Shown here piece by piece: positions 17,363 to 28,725 of a DNA stretch of 64,000 nucleotides. The DNA is taken from NCBI GenBank assembly GCA_902778625.1, contig CACYYM010000009.1, positions 1 to 64,000 of the forward strand. The letters are read 5' to 3'. Source of the DNA: an uncultured Bacteroidales bacterium (lineage in GTDB: Bacteria; Bacteroidota; Bacteroidia; Bacteroidales; Bacteroidaceae). The notes under the pieces are model-generated. The model was given only the letters and a program-made list of their open reading frames with translations. It was not told the DNA's origin and did no database searches. Each line of letters begins with the position of its first letter. Position 1 is the first letter of the stretch. A program made the translations under genes and the position numbers.

Positions 17363-18853
17363 TTAGAGATTGTCCTCGTATATGTTATAGTTGAACTGAT
17401 AGGCGAAGCCCTCGAGCTGCAACTTGATAGTAACCGTTATCATACCAGCAATCTTGTTATTGGTCAGTTTTCCGACGATATCACCCGAGGCAAGCTGCAC
17501 GAAGCGCTGCTCAAGGATGGCAAGGTCACCGGTGATGACAATACCTGTGCCGGTAGTCGGGTCAATAGACTCTGCCACACCAGTTGCCGGCGTTGTCCAG
17601 CCATACACATTGTCGTCGGTAATTTCCTGTTCCACAGCTGGTGAACCATTGACGATATAGGGCTCACCGGGGAGCACGAAGGTGACATCGCTGTCGTCAA
17701 AGCCACGCCAAACTCCTTCTGGGTCATGGTTGTTGCGGAACATAGGACGGAGGAAGATATAACCACCAGAATTGAAGGTGATACTCAAAGCATCAGCTGA
17801 GAGCACACGAGCCTGGAAGCCTGCGATGGGCGGGAAGGGCAGTGCCTCGATGCGGAACGTCCAGTCGGTGAACATGATGGGAATCTTAATCCAGTCGTTG
17901 CGGCGGATATAGTCAAAGCCATTAGTCGTTCCTGTCTTCCATGCAGAACCAGATGTCTGGCTATTCACGGTAAAGCCATAGCGCATCTCCTCCACTGTCG
18001 CACCGTCAGCACGGTGACGATTGACCAAGATACGAATAGAGTACTGGTTCTTGGTGGCTGTCGCTGTGGAATTGGTCTCGTTGACATAAAGGAAAAAGGT
18101 CTTGGATTCTGGCTCTACAGTTGGATCCTCAGGATTCTTTGCATGCAAGACGACTGGTGAGTCGAACTCTACCTTATAAGAAATAGTGTCTTTGTTGGGA
18201 ATATCATCAGGAGTGGCAGGTTCCAGAATGCCGACATTGGTTTCGGTCAATGGGAAGACCTCATAGCCAATGATGTCCATCTGCTGCTGCGAGTCGTTGA
18301 TGAAAGTAATCTCGAGCTTTGCCATCGTGCGTATCAGCTCCACCTCGAACGACTGGTTTTCTGCCTCCACAACAGTAATGGCTTGTCCACCTGTTTTACT
18401 GGCCATGGGAATGTCCTTATCCCATCCGTTAGTGGTGGGGAGCGTTACATTCGTCAAGTCGGGCATCATCTCACCTTTCACAATGTTCAAAGAAGAGAAG
18501 GGAACATCTTCTGGCAGGTTGGCAAAAGCGAATGCCTTGTATGCCCCTGGAGGCAGGGTGAAGCGGAATGCGTGTTCCTCAGCACCCAAAGCATCACCAT
18601 GAACTAATTCCTCAACAATATTGTTGCTGTTAACAAATGCAACCCAATATTTATGAATCTTTTCCTTGGAGTCGGTGGGAGAAAGCCAGTCGCCTGTGGC
18701 GCGTGTGGCACCGAGATAGCGGGCGGAGAGTCGTACCTGCACTTGGGTCATGCCCTCTGGCACCTGATTTATGTTGTCCTCACTGCTACAAGCACTCAGC
18801 CCCAAAACAGTGGCGAGGGCAAGAAGGCAGTATATGGTGATATTCTTCTTCAT
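17363..18853 (-). CDS. Type V pilin-like lipoprotein (accessory or tip subunit)
   Basis: 496 residues with a lipoprotein signal (lipobox LSAC near residue 22). About 30 residues later comes the motif GATRATGDW. In type V pili an arginine in this position is cut by a gingipain-type protease after export, which frees a groove for strand-exchange polymerisation. The remainder resembles the two-domain Mfa/Fim fold (HAFRFTLPPGAYKAFAFAN in the N-domain; VELIRTMAKLEITF start of the second domain). It lies between another pilin-like gene and the giant tip-like gene, so it probably sits near the pilus tip (Mfa3/Mfa4-like). The exact counterpart is uncertain. Confidence 0.75.
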   Translation of the reverse strand: MKKNITIYCLLALATVLGLSACSSEDNINQVPEGMTQVQVRLSARYLGATRATGDWLSPTDSKEKIHKYWVAFVNSNNIVEELVHGDALGAEEHAFRFTLPPGAYKAFAFANLPEDVPFSSLNIVKGEMMPDLTNVTLPTTNGWDKDIPMASKTGGQAITVVEAENQSFEVELIRTMAKLEITFINDSQQQMDIIGYEVFPLTETNVGILEPATPDDIPNKDTISYKVEFDSPVVLHAKNPEDPTVEPESKTFFLYVNETNSTATATKNQYSIRILVNRHRADGATVEEMRYGFTVNSQTSGSAWKTGTTNGFDYIRRNDWIKIPIMFTDWTFRIEALPFPPIAGFQARVLSADALSITFNSGGYIFLRPMFRNNHDPEGVWRGFDDSDVTFVLPGEPYIVNGSPAVEQEITDDNVYGWTTPATGVAESIDPTTGTGIVITGDLAILEQRFVQLASGDIVGKLTNNKIAGMITVTIKLQLEGFAYQFNYNIYEDNL

Positions 18854-18859
18854 ACGGCT

Positions 18860-20446
18860 TTAGATGTATATGATAGGATGCTCTACTGAGTACCATTTTC
18901 TCACATAGATGCGTGCCTTGAGTTCCTCAGGCTCGCGCGTTTCGATAGTAGGTGTGCCTGGTCCTGTCGTGGGTTTGAGCGTCATGCGGTAGATGTTGTT
19001 GCGCACAATACCGAACTCCATGGTATCGTGGATGACTTCAACATTGTTGGAGTGACGCAGATAGGTGACATAGTAGCAAACGCCATTGGTGTAAGTCACC
19101 ACTTTGCAGAAATGCTTCTCTGCATAAGCCTCTGCATCCACTTGATTCTCGAAGTAAAAGCGCTGGGTCTCGTCGATGGCAGAGGTGTTGGGTTCTGCCA
19201 TATAGAAAGTACTTCCTAGAGTATAGGTGCCTGACGTTAATACATCGCTATCGGCATCATAGGCGGTATAATAGTGTGCAACAGGAGCATAACGGCACTG
19301 GAAGATGACGCCAGTAGCGTATTCCGAAAACGTTGATTCTTTGGCAAATGTGTTTTCGTTGACGTAACCCAAAATGACGGTTGAGTTCGTATTGGTAATA
19401 GTGGGCATCAGGGAAGCATCGCTACTCAGCATTGTTGCTACATTGCCAATACGGCTGTCACCGTAGAGGTTCGTCAGGAATTCTGTATTTGTACGGTTTG
19501 CCTCGGTCTTCTGTGTAGAATAGGGATCGATGACAAAATTGGTAGCAATTCCTCTGGGTGCAGGAGTTTCATCGCCCAGATAGACAAGGTTTGTGCCATT
19601 GATATCGTCAGCCACTCGCTTTACGAAGAAAGATGGCTTCTGGCATCCGTTCATAATAGCCAAACGATCAACATAAAGATAGGCCAGTGGATCAGTTGCT
19701 GTGCCTATGGAATAACGCAATCCATCGCTAGTAACCTCTGAACCAGTGGGGAGGAAGTCGATGCGGGCAGCAAGTCGTTCCACAGTAACATGCAGGCGAA
19801 CAGGGTCATCTTCTTCACCTGTACCTGAGGCATAGTATTCATCGTTCTCGTTGCACATAACGAAACGCGTGGGCAAAGCGTTCTCTTCAGTGGGTTCTGT
19901 CCATGTCTTTTCGGGAATACCTTCTCGCAAGGCTCCCACAGTGTGATAGGTGGCTGTCAGATCACCCGCATTTGCGACAACTATAAAACGGAAGACAAGG
20001 GGATTGATTTCATCTCGGCTGGCTATAATGGGAATAGAGAATGAATAAGTGAGCACATCTTTATATATAGCGGGGTCATAGTCCTTCAGATTCAGATTCT
20101 CACGGAAAGAATCGACTCTTGCCACCTCTTCGTCACTGAAATAACGGCTTCCAAAGAAAGGTGTATTTGCAGCAGAATTGATATCTGCTCCGCTACCAAT
20201 TACAAAGACAGTAAAGTTGTGCAACTTATTCTCGTTCTCGCGAGCATATTCCCAGCCGTCGCCCTCTTCGCCTCCATTGGGCACCGCACGAGTAACAGCG
20301 CCCGCTCGCTCGAAGTCGAACGTTAGCTCAACGTAGAGGCTGTCGCGACCATAGCTCTGATAGTTTAGAGCATCCTCATAGTCGCTGCAAGCCGTCAAGA
20401 CGCCGAGCATCGTCAAAGTGGGTATTATATAATGGAACAGTTTCAT
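18860..20446 (-). CDS. Type V pilin-like lipoprotein (accessory subunit)
   Basis: 528 residues, lipobox LTAC near residue 20, then the cleavage-type motif GAVTRAVPNGG near residue 53. The body shows typical Mfa1-family features: an N-domain VELTFDFE strand, then VERLAARIDFLP starting the second domain. It is separated from the next gene by only 6 bp and from the Mfa2-like gene by 30 bp, so all are one transcript. Likely a minor shaft or tip component; which of Mfa3 or Mfa4 it corresponds to cannot be decided from sequence reading alone. Confidence 0.75.
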   Translation of the reverse strand: MKLFHYIIPTLTMLGVLTACSDYEDALNYQSYGRDSLYVELTFDFERAGAVTRAVPNGGEEGDGWEYARENENKLHNFTVFVIGSGADINSAANTPFFGSRYFSDEEVARVDSFRENLNLKDYDPAIYKDVLTYSFSIPIIASRDEINPLVFRFIVVANAGDLTATYHTVGALREGIPEKTWTEPTEENALPTRFVMCNENDEYYASGTGEEDDPVRLHVTVERLAARIDFLPTGSEVTSDGLRYSIGTATDPLAYLYVDRLAIMNGCQKPSFFVKRVADDINGTNLVYLGDETPAPRGIATNFVIDPYSTQKTEANRTNTEFLTNLYGDSRIGNVATMLSSDASLMPTITNTNSTVILGYVNENTFAKESTFSEYATGVIFQCRYAPVAHYYTAYDADSDVLTSGTYTLGSTFYMAEPNTSAIDETQRFYFENQVDAEAYAEKHFCKVVTYTNGVCYYVTYLRHSNNVEVIHDTMEFGIVRNNIYRMTLKPTTGPGTPTIETREPEELKARIYVRKWYSVEHPIIYI

Positions 20447-20476
20447 ACTGTCGTTAATGTCTGTTTAATAGAATGA

Positions 20477-21637
20477 TTAATCGAGCGTTACGTTCTGGAT
20501 GCGCTTGACCCAAGGCATGTCGTGTATGCTCAAAGTGATGTATTTCCATCTTCCGCCTATGAGGACAAAGTCGAGGCGATAATCGTAAGCGCGATCGAGG
20601 AATTCCTGCGGTGAGTAGGCAAAGCGCTCGAAGGCACCGCGTCCTTGCTGCAGGATTTCTGGCAAATTGATAGTAGCCACCTCCTTGCCAGAGAGGCGAT
20701 TGACTATGTAGAGCATAGCTGGTACAACGGGACTTTCGCCCTGTCGCAACATAAGACGGTTGAAGTCGAGGTCGGCATGTGCTGCTTCTTCCACGTTTTC
20801 GTCGTCAGCAGGTCGCTCATAGTAGCTCATTGCAGTGGTGCTGCTATAGTAGGTGTTCCATTCGTCGTGAGGCGTGTAGGTCAGTTGTGGAGTACCATTT
20901 GTGTCCACACTGTTGTCCCAGAGCACTTTACCGTTCTGGTCGACGATGCTGATAGCAAAGTCGGCAATATCGCAATGACCTGGATCGTCGGCCTGACGAA
21001 GGGAGATATGCAGGCGCTTTGTGTCACGCACCAGGCTGACTACGCAAGTGGTGAGTTGGTATTCCTTTACGGATACTGTTTCTGCCTCGACCATTACTGG
21101 TGTGCCGCTGGCACGCGTCACAGGATTCTTGGTATACTGTGCCGAGCGCAAAGTGCCGTGCCAAAGAGTGTCGAGTACCTGCGAGATGTCGGTGGCGGCT
21201 TGTGAGCCTGGCATGTCGGTCAAGGTGACGCTGAGGTTGTTCATCGGTCCATCTTGTCCGCCGCGCAGATAGCGCACACCTGAGAGCTGGCTGATTTCTC
21301 CATATGGACGCTGGTTGGCCAGGGCCAGTAGGCGATATTCACCAGGCTGCAGTCCATCGACTATCATGCGGTAGTTAGGGTCGCGCAAGGGTTGGGCAGA
21401 GGCGCTATTGTCCTCTGTCTGCGTACGCACCAGATTTCCGGCTAAGTCGTAGACATAGAGCGTGACGCTCCCGACATGGTCGTTGAACATATCGGCTCGC
21501 TCTACGTTGTAGTCGTAAACAAACTGCACGGAGAGCCCCTGAGGACAATCGTCGAAGTCGTCGCTCATCATCGAGCACGATGCTAGGGTTGTAAGAGCCG
21601 TCAAGGCAATCAATGTCTTTATCTTGAACTGCATCAT
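20477..21637 (-). CDS. FimB/Mfa2-family pilus anchor lipoprotein
   Basis: 386 residues with lipobox LASC near residue 20 and the family opening DDCPQGLSVQFVYDYNVE, typical of FimB/Mfa2 proteins. These form the outer-membrane anchor that ends pilus growth and holds the pilus on the cell. In keeping with an anchor, there is no TRA cleavage motif in its N-terminal 60 residues, unlike the three other pilins here; a single VTRAS at about residue 175 is too far in to play that role. The C-terminus (HDMPWVKRIQNVTLD) is close to that of the major fimbrillin. It follows the fimbrillin gene after a 105-bp spacer containing a strong hairpin. Confidence 0.85.
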   Translation of the reverse strand: MMQFKIKTLIALTALTTLASCSMMSDDFDDCPQGLSVQFVYDYNVERADMFNDHVGSVTLYVYDLAGNLVRTQTEDNSASAQPLRDPNYRMIVDGLQPGEYRLLALANQRPYGEISQLSGVRYLRGGQDGPMNNLSVTLTDMPGSQAATDISQVLDTLWHGTLRSAQYTKNPVTRASGTPVMVEAETVSVKEYQLTTCVVSLVRDTKRLHISLRQADDPGHCDIADFAISIVDQNGKVLWDNSVDTNGTPQLTYTPHDEWNTYYSSTTAMSYYERPADDENVEEAAHADLDFNRLMLRQGESPVVPAMLYIVNRLSGKEVATINLPEILQQGRGAFERFAYSPQEFLDRAYDYRLDFVLIGGRWKYITLSIHDMPWVKRIQNVTLD

Positions 21638-21688
21638 TGTTGAGTTGAGTTAAGTATCTATGCTTTTGTGTGTCGCGTAGTGTTTTTT

Positions 21689-21723
21689 AAGATGGCCGAC
21701 GCCCGCGTAGCGCCGGCCATCTT
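21689..21723 (-). promoter_or_regulatory. Strong hairpin between major fimbrillin and anchor genes
   Basis: AAGATGGCCG and CGGCCATCTT form a perfect 10-bp stem around a GC-rich loop that can extend it. On the transcribed (minus) strand it is followed by A residues, not U, so it is more likely an mRNA-stabilising or processing element than a terminator. Such a site could raise fimbrillin output over the downstream genes. Confidence 0.6.
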
Positions 21724-21742
21724 GTATGAGAGATTTAGAGGT

Positions 21743-23650
21743 TTAGAGTTCCACATCCTGAGTGCGCTTCACCCAAGGCAGAATATGTACTTCTGCAGTG
21801 ATGAAGTAGCTTGTGGGAGGATTGTCGTCGGGAGTTCCGTTGCCACTGAAGTCCTCGGGAACGGGAGAACCGATACCATTGATCTGAGTCAAGTTCAGAG
21901 AATACCAGTTGTTGCGGACAACACCCCAGCGACCCAGCCATGCGCTAGCGCGGCTTGTGCCATACTGTGTTGTTTTGCCATCGATAGTCTGTGTGGCATT
22001 CAGAGGATAAACCAAATCGTAGTTATTATAAGCTTCAGCAGGTCCGTCCCAAGGAGTCTCGACGTCACCGAAGTGCTGGATGCGAGTAGCATAGTAAGAA
22101 ATACCACCTGTATACTTGAGAAGCTTAGAGTTTGCGGGGTTATCAACTTTACCGATGTTATCAGCGGCGAGAGCCTCGAGAGCAGCTACCTGCTCAGCTG
22201 TAGCAGCTGCGCCATCGACCTTAACATTAGCCAGACCGAGAGTAACAGTGTAAGGAAGTTCGCCAGTTTCTGCATTAAGTGTACCTTCTGTAACTGTAAC
22301 TGTAACATCATAAGTTACCTCTGAACCAGCAGGGAAGTCTGTAGAAGTTCTAATCTTAGCGTTGATAGCAGCGATGCTCTGGTTGATGACGTCGCGCAGA
22401 CGAGTCTTAACAACAGCAACGATGTCGGCATTGGTCTTCAGCATTGTGTTGGGCTGACCCTGAATTGTGAAGAAGTCACCATCGCTAATCTTAGCCTTCA
22501 CACCAACATAGGTGGTGTTCGCGTAAGTCTGTGAGTTCTCGTCGAAGGTGTTCTCGTAGGTGTAGACAACATCACCAGACTTTTGGGCGTACTGTGCATC
22601 TGTCAACTCAGCATTAATCAGACCAGCTTTGCCATCGAAGTTAATATCCTTGCCAAAGTAGGTGCGGTAAGCGGGGTTGGGAGTATGGCTGCTAGCGAAG
22701 AATGGAGTGCGACCTACCATACGATACTTCAATACGGGGTTAGCCTCTGTGTTGTTGTAGGGCAGCCAAGTCTTGTCAACCTGACGGGTGTTGTAGTAAG
22801 CTACGTTCACATTACCAAGAGCCCATGTTACATCTGCAGCAGGAACAGCTACTTTGCCATTTCCATCGAGCACAATGCCGAAGGTTTCAGCAACGTTAAC
22901 CTCAACCTTTGCAGCAGCACGCTCCACGTAGATGCAAGTAGCAGCTGTGGCTGCCTCTGCTTCAGCCTTAGTCTTGTAGATAGCGTTCTTGTCGATCTCG
23001 GAGAAAGTGATAATCTCTGCGTCAGCAGGAGTAGACTCACCACCAGCAACAGTAGCGATGGGCACACTGGTCATAACGAGGCCCTTTGCTCCCATAGCAC
23101 CATAACCAGCTGCTTCAGCAGCAATACCAATGGCCTTCAACTGCTGCAACTTAAACTGAGCACCAGTAGTTGTGCCCACTGTTGCAGTGATACCAGTAGC
23201 ATTGCCTTCGTCATTCAGGATAACATAAGCATAGAGCTTGTCTGTAATACCCAAATCGGGGTTCTGGATTTCCTGAACAATTCTCTGGCTGGTAGAAGTG
23301 ATGTTACCAATGCCACTGGTGCCAACTTCTACATCAGATGTCTCAGAGCTGAATGTTGTGTTGATGGGGAAGCTACCGAAGAATGTAGCAGCGTCCTCGT
23401 TTGCACCCTTGAAGAGATACAGAGTACCAGTCTGCACAGCATACTCAGTTGCAAGACCATCGTTGAGATCCTCGTTAGCACGTGTGATGGGATCACCAGG
23501 CATAGCAATGCCAACTGCAAGCCATGAGCTTTCGCCAGGGATAAGGCCATAGCCGGTTTCGGGCTCAGCTACCACGTCGACAGTTTCGCTCGTGCAAGCT
23601 CCAAACAGCAGACCTGCTACTGCAAGAGCAAATAGATAAAACTTTTTCAT
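21743..23650 (-). CDS. Major fimbrillin, Mfa1 family (type V pilus shaft)
   Basis: 635 residues with a lipoprotein signal (lipobox FGAC near residue 19) and the cleavage-type site DPITRANEDLN near residue 57. The protein is Ala/Thr/Val-rich and ends NNWYSLNLTQINGIGSP, a proline/glycine-rich linker and the strand HILPWVKRTQDVEL, as in Mfa1-family major subunits. After lipid-anchored export, proteolysis at the arginine would allow donor-strand polymerisation of the shaft. It is the first pilin in the operon, behind the DUF3575 and DUF3868 genes, and is the most likely bulk component of the pilus. Confidence 0.85.
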   Translation of the reverse strand: MKKFYLFALAVAGLLFGACTSETVDVVAEPETGYGLIPGESSWLAVGIAMPGDPITRANEDLNDGLATEYAVQTGTLYLFKGANEDAATFFGSFPINTTFSSETSDVEVGTSGIGNITSTSQRIVQEIQNPDLGITDKLYAYVILNDEGNATGITATVGTTTGAQFKLQQLKAIGIAAEAAGYGAMGAKGLVMTSVPIATVAGGESTPADAEIITFSEIDKNAIYKTKAEAEAATAATCIYVERAAAKVEVNVAETFGIVLDGNGKVAVPAADVTWALGNVNVAYYNTRQVDKTWLPYNNTEANPVLKYRMVGRTPFFASSHTPNPAYRTYFGKDINFDGKAGLINAELTDAQYAQKSGDVVYTYENTFDENSQTYANTTYVGVKAKISDGDFFTIQGQPNTMLKTNADIVAVVKTRLRDVINQSIAAINAKIRTSTDFPAGSEVTYDVTVTVTEGTLNAETGELPYTVTLGLANVKVDGAAATAEQVAALEALAADNIGKVDNPANSKLLKYTGGISYYATRIQHFGDVETPWDGPAEAYNNYDLVYPLNATQTIDGKTTQYGTSRASAWLGRWGVVRNNWYSLNLTQINGIGSPVPEDFSGNGTPDDNPPTSYFITAEVHILPWVKRTQDVEL

Positions 23651-23706
23651 AATTGATTAAAAAACACAATTAAAATTAATAAAAAGATTAATTAATACTG
23701 ATTTTC

Positions 23707-25179
23707 TTATTGTTGTAATTTACGGATTGCTTCACGGTTGCGACTTACGTCGATGCCCTTGCGCTCAGCCTGATCGAGCAGGCGAGTGGCCTCGTCGTAG
23801 CGTCCCTTGAGGATGCAGAGGACGGCGCGTGCGTTGATTGCCTCACCGCTGTCGCCAGCATTCTTCAGCAGGGTCTCGGCCTTGAGTTTGTCACCTTCAT
23901 GCAGGGCAACATTGGCCAGGTTGATGACTGCAGCAGTAGAGTCGGGATAGATATTGACAGCCTTCTGAATCACTTCGTTGTACTCATCGCTATAAGGCTT
24001 GTATGTGTTAGCCACCTGCCAGAGCTCGTAGAGTGAGAGCTGATAGGGACGTGTCTTGTACATCTGCTTTGCCTCTTCAAGGGTAAAGCGACGAATATTG
24101 AAGGTGATGTCGTAGTCGGAGCGACGCAGGCTGGGATATACGTTCTTCAGCAAGTAGTTATACTCCTGCGGATATCTTGCCTTGAGGTTCTGTTCGTCGC
24201 GGTCGGCTTTGTTGGTGATACCTTTGTCGAGATCGCCCAAAACCTTATCGATGATTCCAAGAATTTCTTCACGATGTGGCAGTTCGTCGGTGCTCATCTC
24301 GTTGACAGCCTGACGCAGTCCTATCCAGTTCTCAGGTGTAGCCTCAGCAGGAGCGAAGACGTCAGCAGGCAGGTTGTAGGCCTTGCGCACATAGTCGGTG
24401 AGCGACTTAGCACGGTTGGTGGCAAGCATGCTGTTGTGCTGATAGGGAGACTCGGGTGATGCCCAGCCGTGTATCTTGATTTCATGCACGGTGATATTGG
24501 GGTCCTGCACCATGATGTCGAGCGTGTCGGTAATCTTGCGCAGTTCACGATAGTTGTCCATATAATCGATCTTCATCTCCCACCTGTCCACTACGAAGTT
24601 GATGAATGCCGAGCCATGCAGGTTGAGCATAGGCTTCGAGGGATCTGGTGTGACATTTGCCAGGGCGATGAGTGGCAGAGGGTCGATAGGCATCTGGCGC
24701 ACTACGGAAGGAACTGCGGGCATATCAGAGAGGTCGCCGCAAGCACACATGTCCTCTTCGAGTTGCAGCTGGCTACGTTCCATCCAAGACTGGTAGGGAA
24801 CGCTGCTGTGATAGTATTCTGTCTGAGCCTTTCCCTTGTTGCGCTTCACATGGGAAACGTCACGATAGGCTTTGTTCGAGACACCGCGCTTATAGAGCAC
24901 ATACTCTGTACGGCTATCGATAACCAGAGGTTCGAAGGTAGCCTTCTGTGTGCGGTCGAGAGAATAGAGCACTGGATGCATCACCACCGACTGGTTGCGC
25001 TTGAGCTTTAGTTCGTCGAGACAAACATCCATTGTGAGCACCATTTGCTCGTCCTGGGGTGTCAGCATAGCATTCTTCACCAGCGTCTGGCCGTCGCTCA
25101 GCGTCTGTGCGCTCAGCAACTGCGAGGCCATGATAACGAGGCCTGCAAGAATATGGCGTGGATTGATGGACATATACAT
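23707..25179 (-). CDS. DUF3868 / OmpA-like pilus-operon protein
   Basis: 490 residues with a signal peptide (LLSAQ near residue 25). The N-terminal half contains the strand-rich domain known as DUF3868 (LKLKRNQSVVMHPVLYSLD). Around residues 215-275 lies an OmpA-like segment (IKIHGWASPESPYQHN, then LATNRAKSLTDYV), usually peptidoglycan-binding. The C-terminal 100 residues resemble TPR repeats (AVINLANVALHEGDKLKAETL). DUF3868 proteins regularly precede Mfa1-type fimbrillins in Bacteroidales; a role in envelope anchoring or assembly of the pilus is inference. An internal Met at 25173 is an equally good start. Confidence 0.8.
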   Translation of the reverse strand: MYMSINPRHILAGLVIMASQLLSAQTLSDGQTLVKNAMLTPQDEQMVLTMDVCLDELKLKRNQSVVMHPVLYSLDRTQKATFEPLVIDSRTEYVLYKRGVSNKAYRDVSHVKRNKGKAQTEYYHSSVPYQSWMERSQLQLEEDMCACGDLSDMPAVPSVVRQMPIDPLPLIALANVTPDPSKPMLNLHGSAFINFVVDRWEMKIDYMDNYRELRKITDTLDIMVQDPNITVHEIKIHGWASPESPYQHNSMLATNRAKSLTDYVRKAYNLPADVFAPAEATPENWIGLRQAVNEMSTDELPHREEILGIIDKVLGDLDKGITNKADRDEQNLKARYPQEYNYLLKNVYPSLRRSDYDITFNIRRFTLEEAKQMYKTRPYQLSLYELWQVANTYKPYSDEYNEVIQKAVNIYPDSTAAVINLANVALHEGDKLKAETLLKNAGDSGEAINARAVLCILKGRYDEATRLLDQAERKGIDVSRNREAIRKLQQ

Positions 25180-25200
25180 TATTATATATTATTATATAGG

Positions 25201-25782
25201 TTAGAGGTTGTAAATCAAGTTAAGGGCCAGTTTTGTCGGACCGAAATAGTGATAATGACCGCTGTCGGTCTGTGAGCCACACTTTTCGCATGGGAACTTC
25301 TTGTACTTCAGATAGTCGTAGCCCACTCCAACGACAGCCTCGACGCTGAAATGGCGGCTGACAGGCCACTGATAGCCATAGACAAGACCACCGCCGACGA
25401 ACCATCCCTCATAGCGATTTTCACGAAGACAGGGAGCGATGCCCATTGGGAACTTAACGCCGCCGGCATTGAACTGACCACCCATGAGGTGGAGACCTAC
25501 GAAGTGACCGTTGAACTTCTCGCAGAACCAGTAGCGTGCCTCAGGCTGAAGAAGCCAGTGGCGAATCTTCTTGTTGTCGCGGAACGTCCAAGGGTTGAGA
25601 CCGAAAGTGGTGTCGAAGGTCCACTTGGGAGCTAATCCCACCTCCATGCCGATGTTGGGAGTCAGGCTGGCATCATACAACAGGTTGTTCTTCAACGAGA
25701 TCTGTGCCTCTGCCTGTTGGCCTCCAGCTATAAAAGCCAACAACAACAGCGTTCGGCCTAGGGTTCTTTGCATGTATTGCAT
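25201..25782 (-). CDS. DUF3575 outer-membrane protein of pilus operon
   Basis: 193 residues, signal peptide (cleavage near AEAQ, about residue 27), then SLKNNLLYDASLTPNIGMEV and repeated amphipathic strands that define the DUF3575 family of small outer-membrane barrels. In Bacteroidales it is typically the first gene of type V pilus operons, as here. Its function is not established; it may help stabilise or assemble the pilus base. The start at 25782 is preceded by a 115-nt leader from the promoter box at 25897. An alternative Met lies three codons in. Confidence 0.8.
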   Translation of the reverse strand: MQYMQRTLGRTLLLLAFIAGGQQAEAQISLKNNLLYDASLTPNIGMEVGLAPKWTFDTTFGLNPWTFRDNKKIRHWLLQPEARYWFCEKFNGHFVGLHLMGGQFNAGGVKFPMGIAPCLRENRYEGWFVGGGLVYGYQWPVSRHFSVEAVVGVGYDYLKYKKFPCEKCGSQTDSGHYHYFGPTKLALNLIYNL

Positions 25783-25896
25783 ACTTTAAGTTTTTATAAA
25801 AAACGTTACTATCTTTCCTTCTTTTCTATTTCAATTTTGACTTCTTTCTGCATCGCTTGCGTATACGCGCATATATGCTTGAGGCAAAACGTGGTG

Positions 25897-25904
25897 CAAA
25901 GGTA
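25897..25904 (-). promoter_or_regulatory. Probable -7 box (TACCTTTG) of type V pilus operon
   Basis: CAAAGGTA on the plus strand reads TACCTTTG on the minus strand, a good Bacteroidetes -7 element, 115 bp ahead of the DUF3575 gene. The flanks are very AT-rich. Confidence 0.7.
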
Positions 25905-26160
25905 CAACATTTTTTTATATATGAAGGTTTTTTAGCATTTATACTCAGTATTTTTACAGAAATTTTAACAAAACTTAACATGTTTCGCATACATATGCGC
26001 ATTTTTCAAACTTATGCGTCTTAAAAAATGGTATTTTTTGTTGAATTTGGTAAAATACCGATTTTAAGTTATAAAATTTCCTAAAACACGACAAAAACAC
26101 GGCGGCAGATTAAACCAAAAGCTGAAAAAGAGTCTCTTCAAAAAAAGGAAACGAAAAACG

Positions 26161-26236
26161 CCGCGTGCGGAGATTGCAATCCCCGCGTGCGGCGTTGGTC
26201 ATTTCCGCAGGCGGTGTTGGTCATTTCCGCAGGCGG
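26161..26236. repeat. Family-1 array B: four 22-bp units upstream of gyrB
   Basis: CCGC-NN-GCGG cores start at 26161, 26183, 26205 and 26227 (centres GT, GT, AG, AG), all 22 bp apart. A decayed fifth core may follow near 26249 (tcgcatgcca). It begins directly after an A-rich run (gaaaaacg). Confidence 0.95.
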
Positions 26237-26538
26237 CGTTTGGAAACCTCGCATGCCAGAGACGGAAAGCACACCGGATATGTTCGGATTTCGGACAAGG
26301 TGGAAGCAAAAATATTGACGTGCTCATGTTGGGGTTTCGTCGCAAATTCAATCCATTTCATCGAAAAGTCATATCCCATACCCGCAGTAATTCTAACTTG
26401 TGAAAAGAAGCGAAATGTAAAAATATTTCTGCTTGCTTTTATATGTGACTTATGGGCAGAATGGGGTTAATGTGGAAAACAGGCAGACAGAGCTGAAAAT
26501 TTCTTCCGTTTTTGCTTGCAAAAACGATAAAAAAGTTG

Positions 26539-26546
26539 TACCTTTG
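26539..26546 (+). promoter_or_regulatory. gyrB promoter -7 box (TACCTTTG)
   Basis: TACCTTTG at 26539 with an upstream cTTGC at the proper 19-bp spacing gives a good Bacteroidetes -33/-7 pair, 33 bp before the gyrB ATG. Confidence 0.8.
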
Positions 26547-26558
26547 TGCCCGAATTAA

Positions 26559-28553
<1,995 letters not shown>

Positions 28554-28560
28554 TTAGATT

Positions 28561-28660
28561 GACCTGATGGGCTTAATGAATCTAATGAGCACTATGGATC
28601 TTTTCTCCTGTTGAACCCATATTGCCCATTAAGTTCATTAAGCCCATACATTTCATTACC
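28561..28660. repeat. Inverted pair of nonamer arrays between gyrB and rpsT
   Basis: Four forward nonamers (gacctgatg, ggcttaatg, aatctaatg, agcactatg; 28561-28596) and about five reverse ones (cccatattg to ttcattacc; 28616-28660). ATGGGCTTAATGAA (28567-28580) pairs perfectly with TTCATTAAGCCCAT (28634-28647), so the RNA can fold into a long stem that may also serve as the gyrB 3' end. Confidence 0.75.
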
Positions 28661-28667
28661 CAGAAAG

Positions 28668-28695
28668 AAGAGGCTGCTCTGTTGAGCAGCCTCTT
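28668..28695 (-). terminator. Rho-independent terminator downstream of rpsT
   Basis: A perfect 12-bp stem (AAGAGGCTGCTC / GAGCAGCCTCTT) with a 4-nt loop; on the minus strand it is followed by TCTTTCT. It lies 30 bp beyond the rpsT stop and may also slow gyrB transcripts. Confidence 0.8.
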
Positions 28696-28725
28696 ATACG
28701 TTATAGCGAAAAGATTGTGGCTTGA

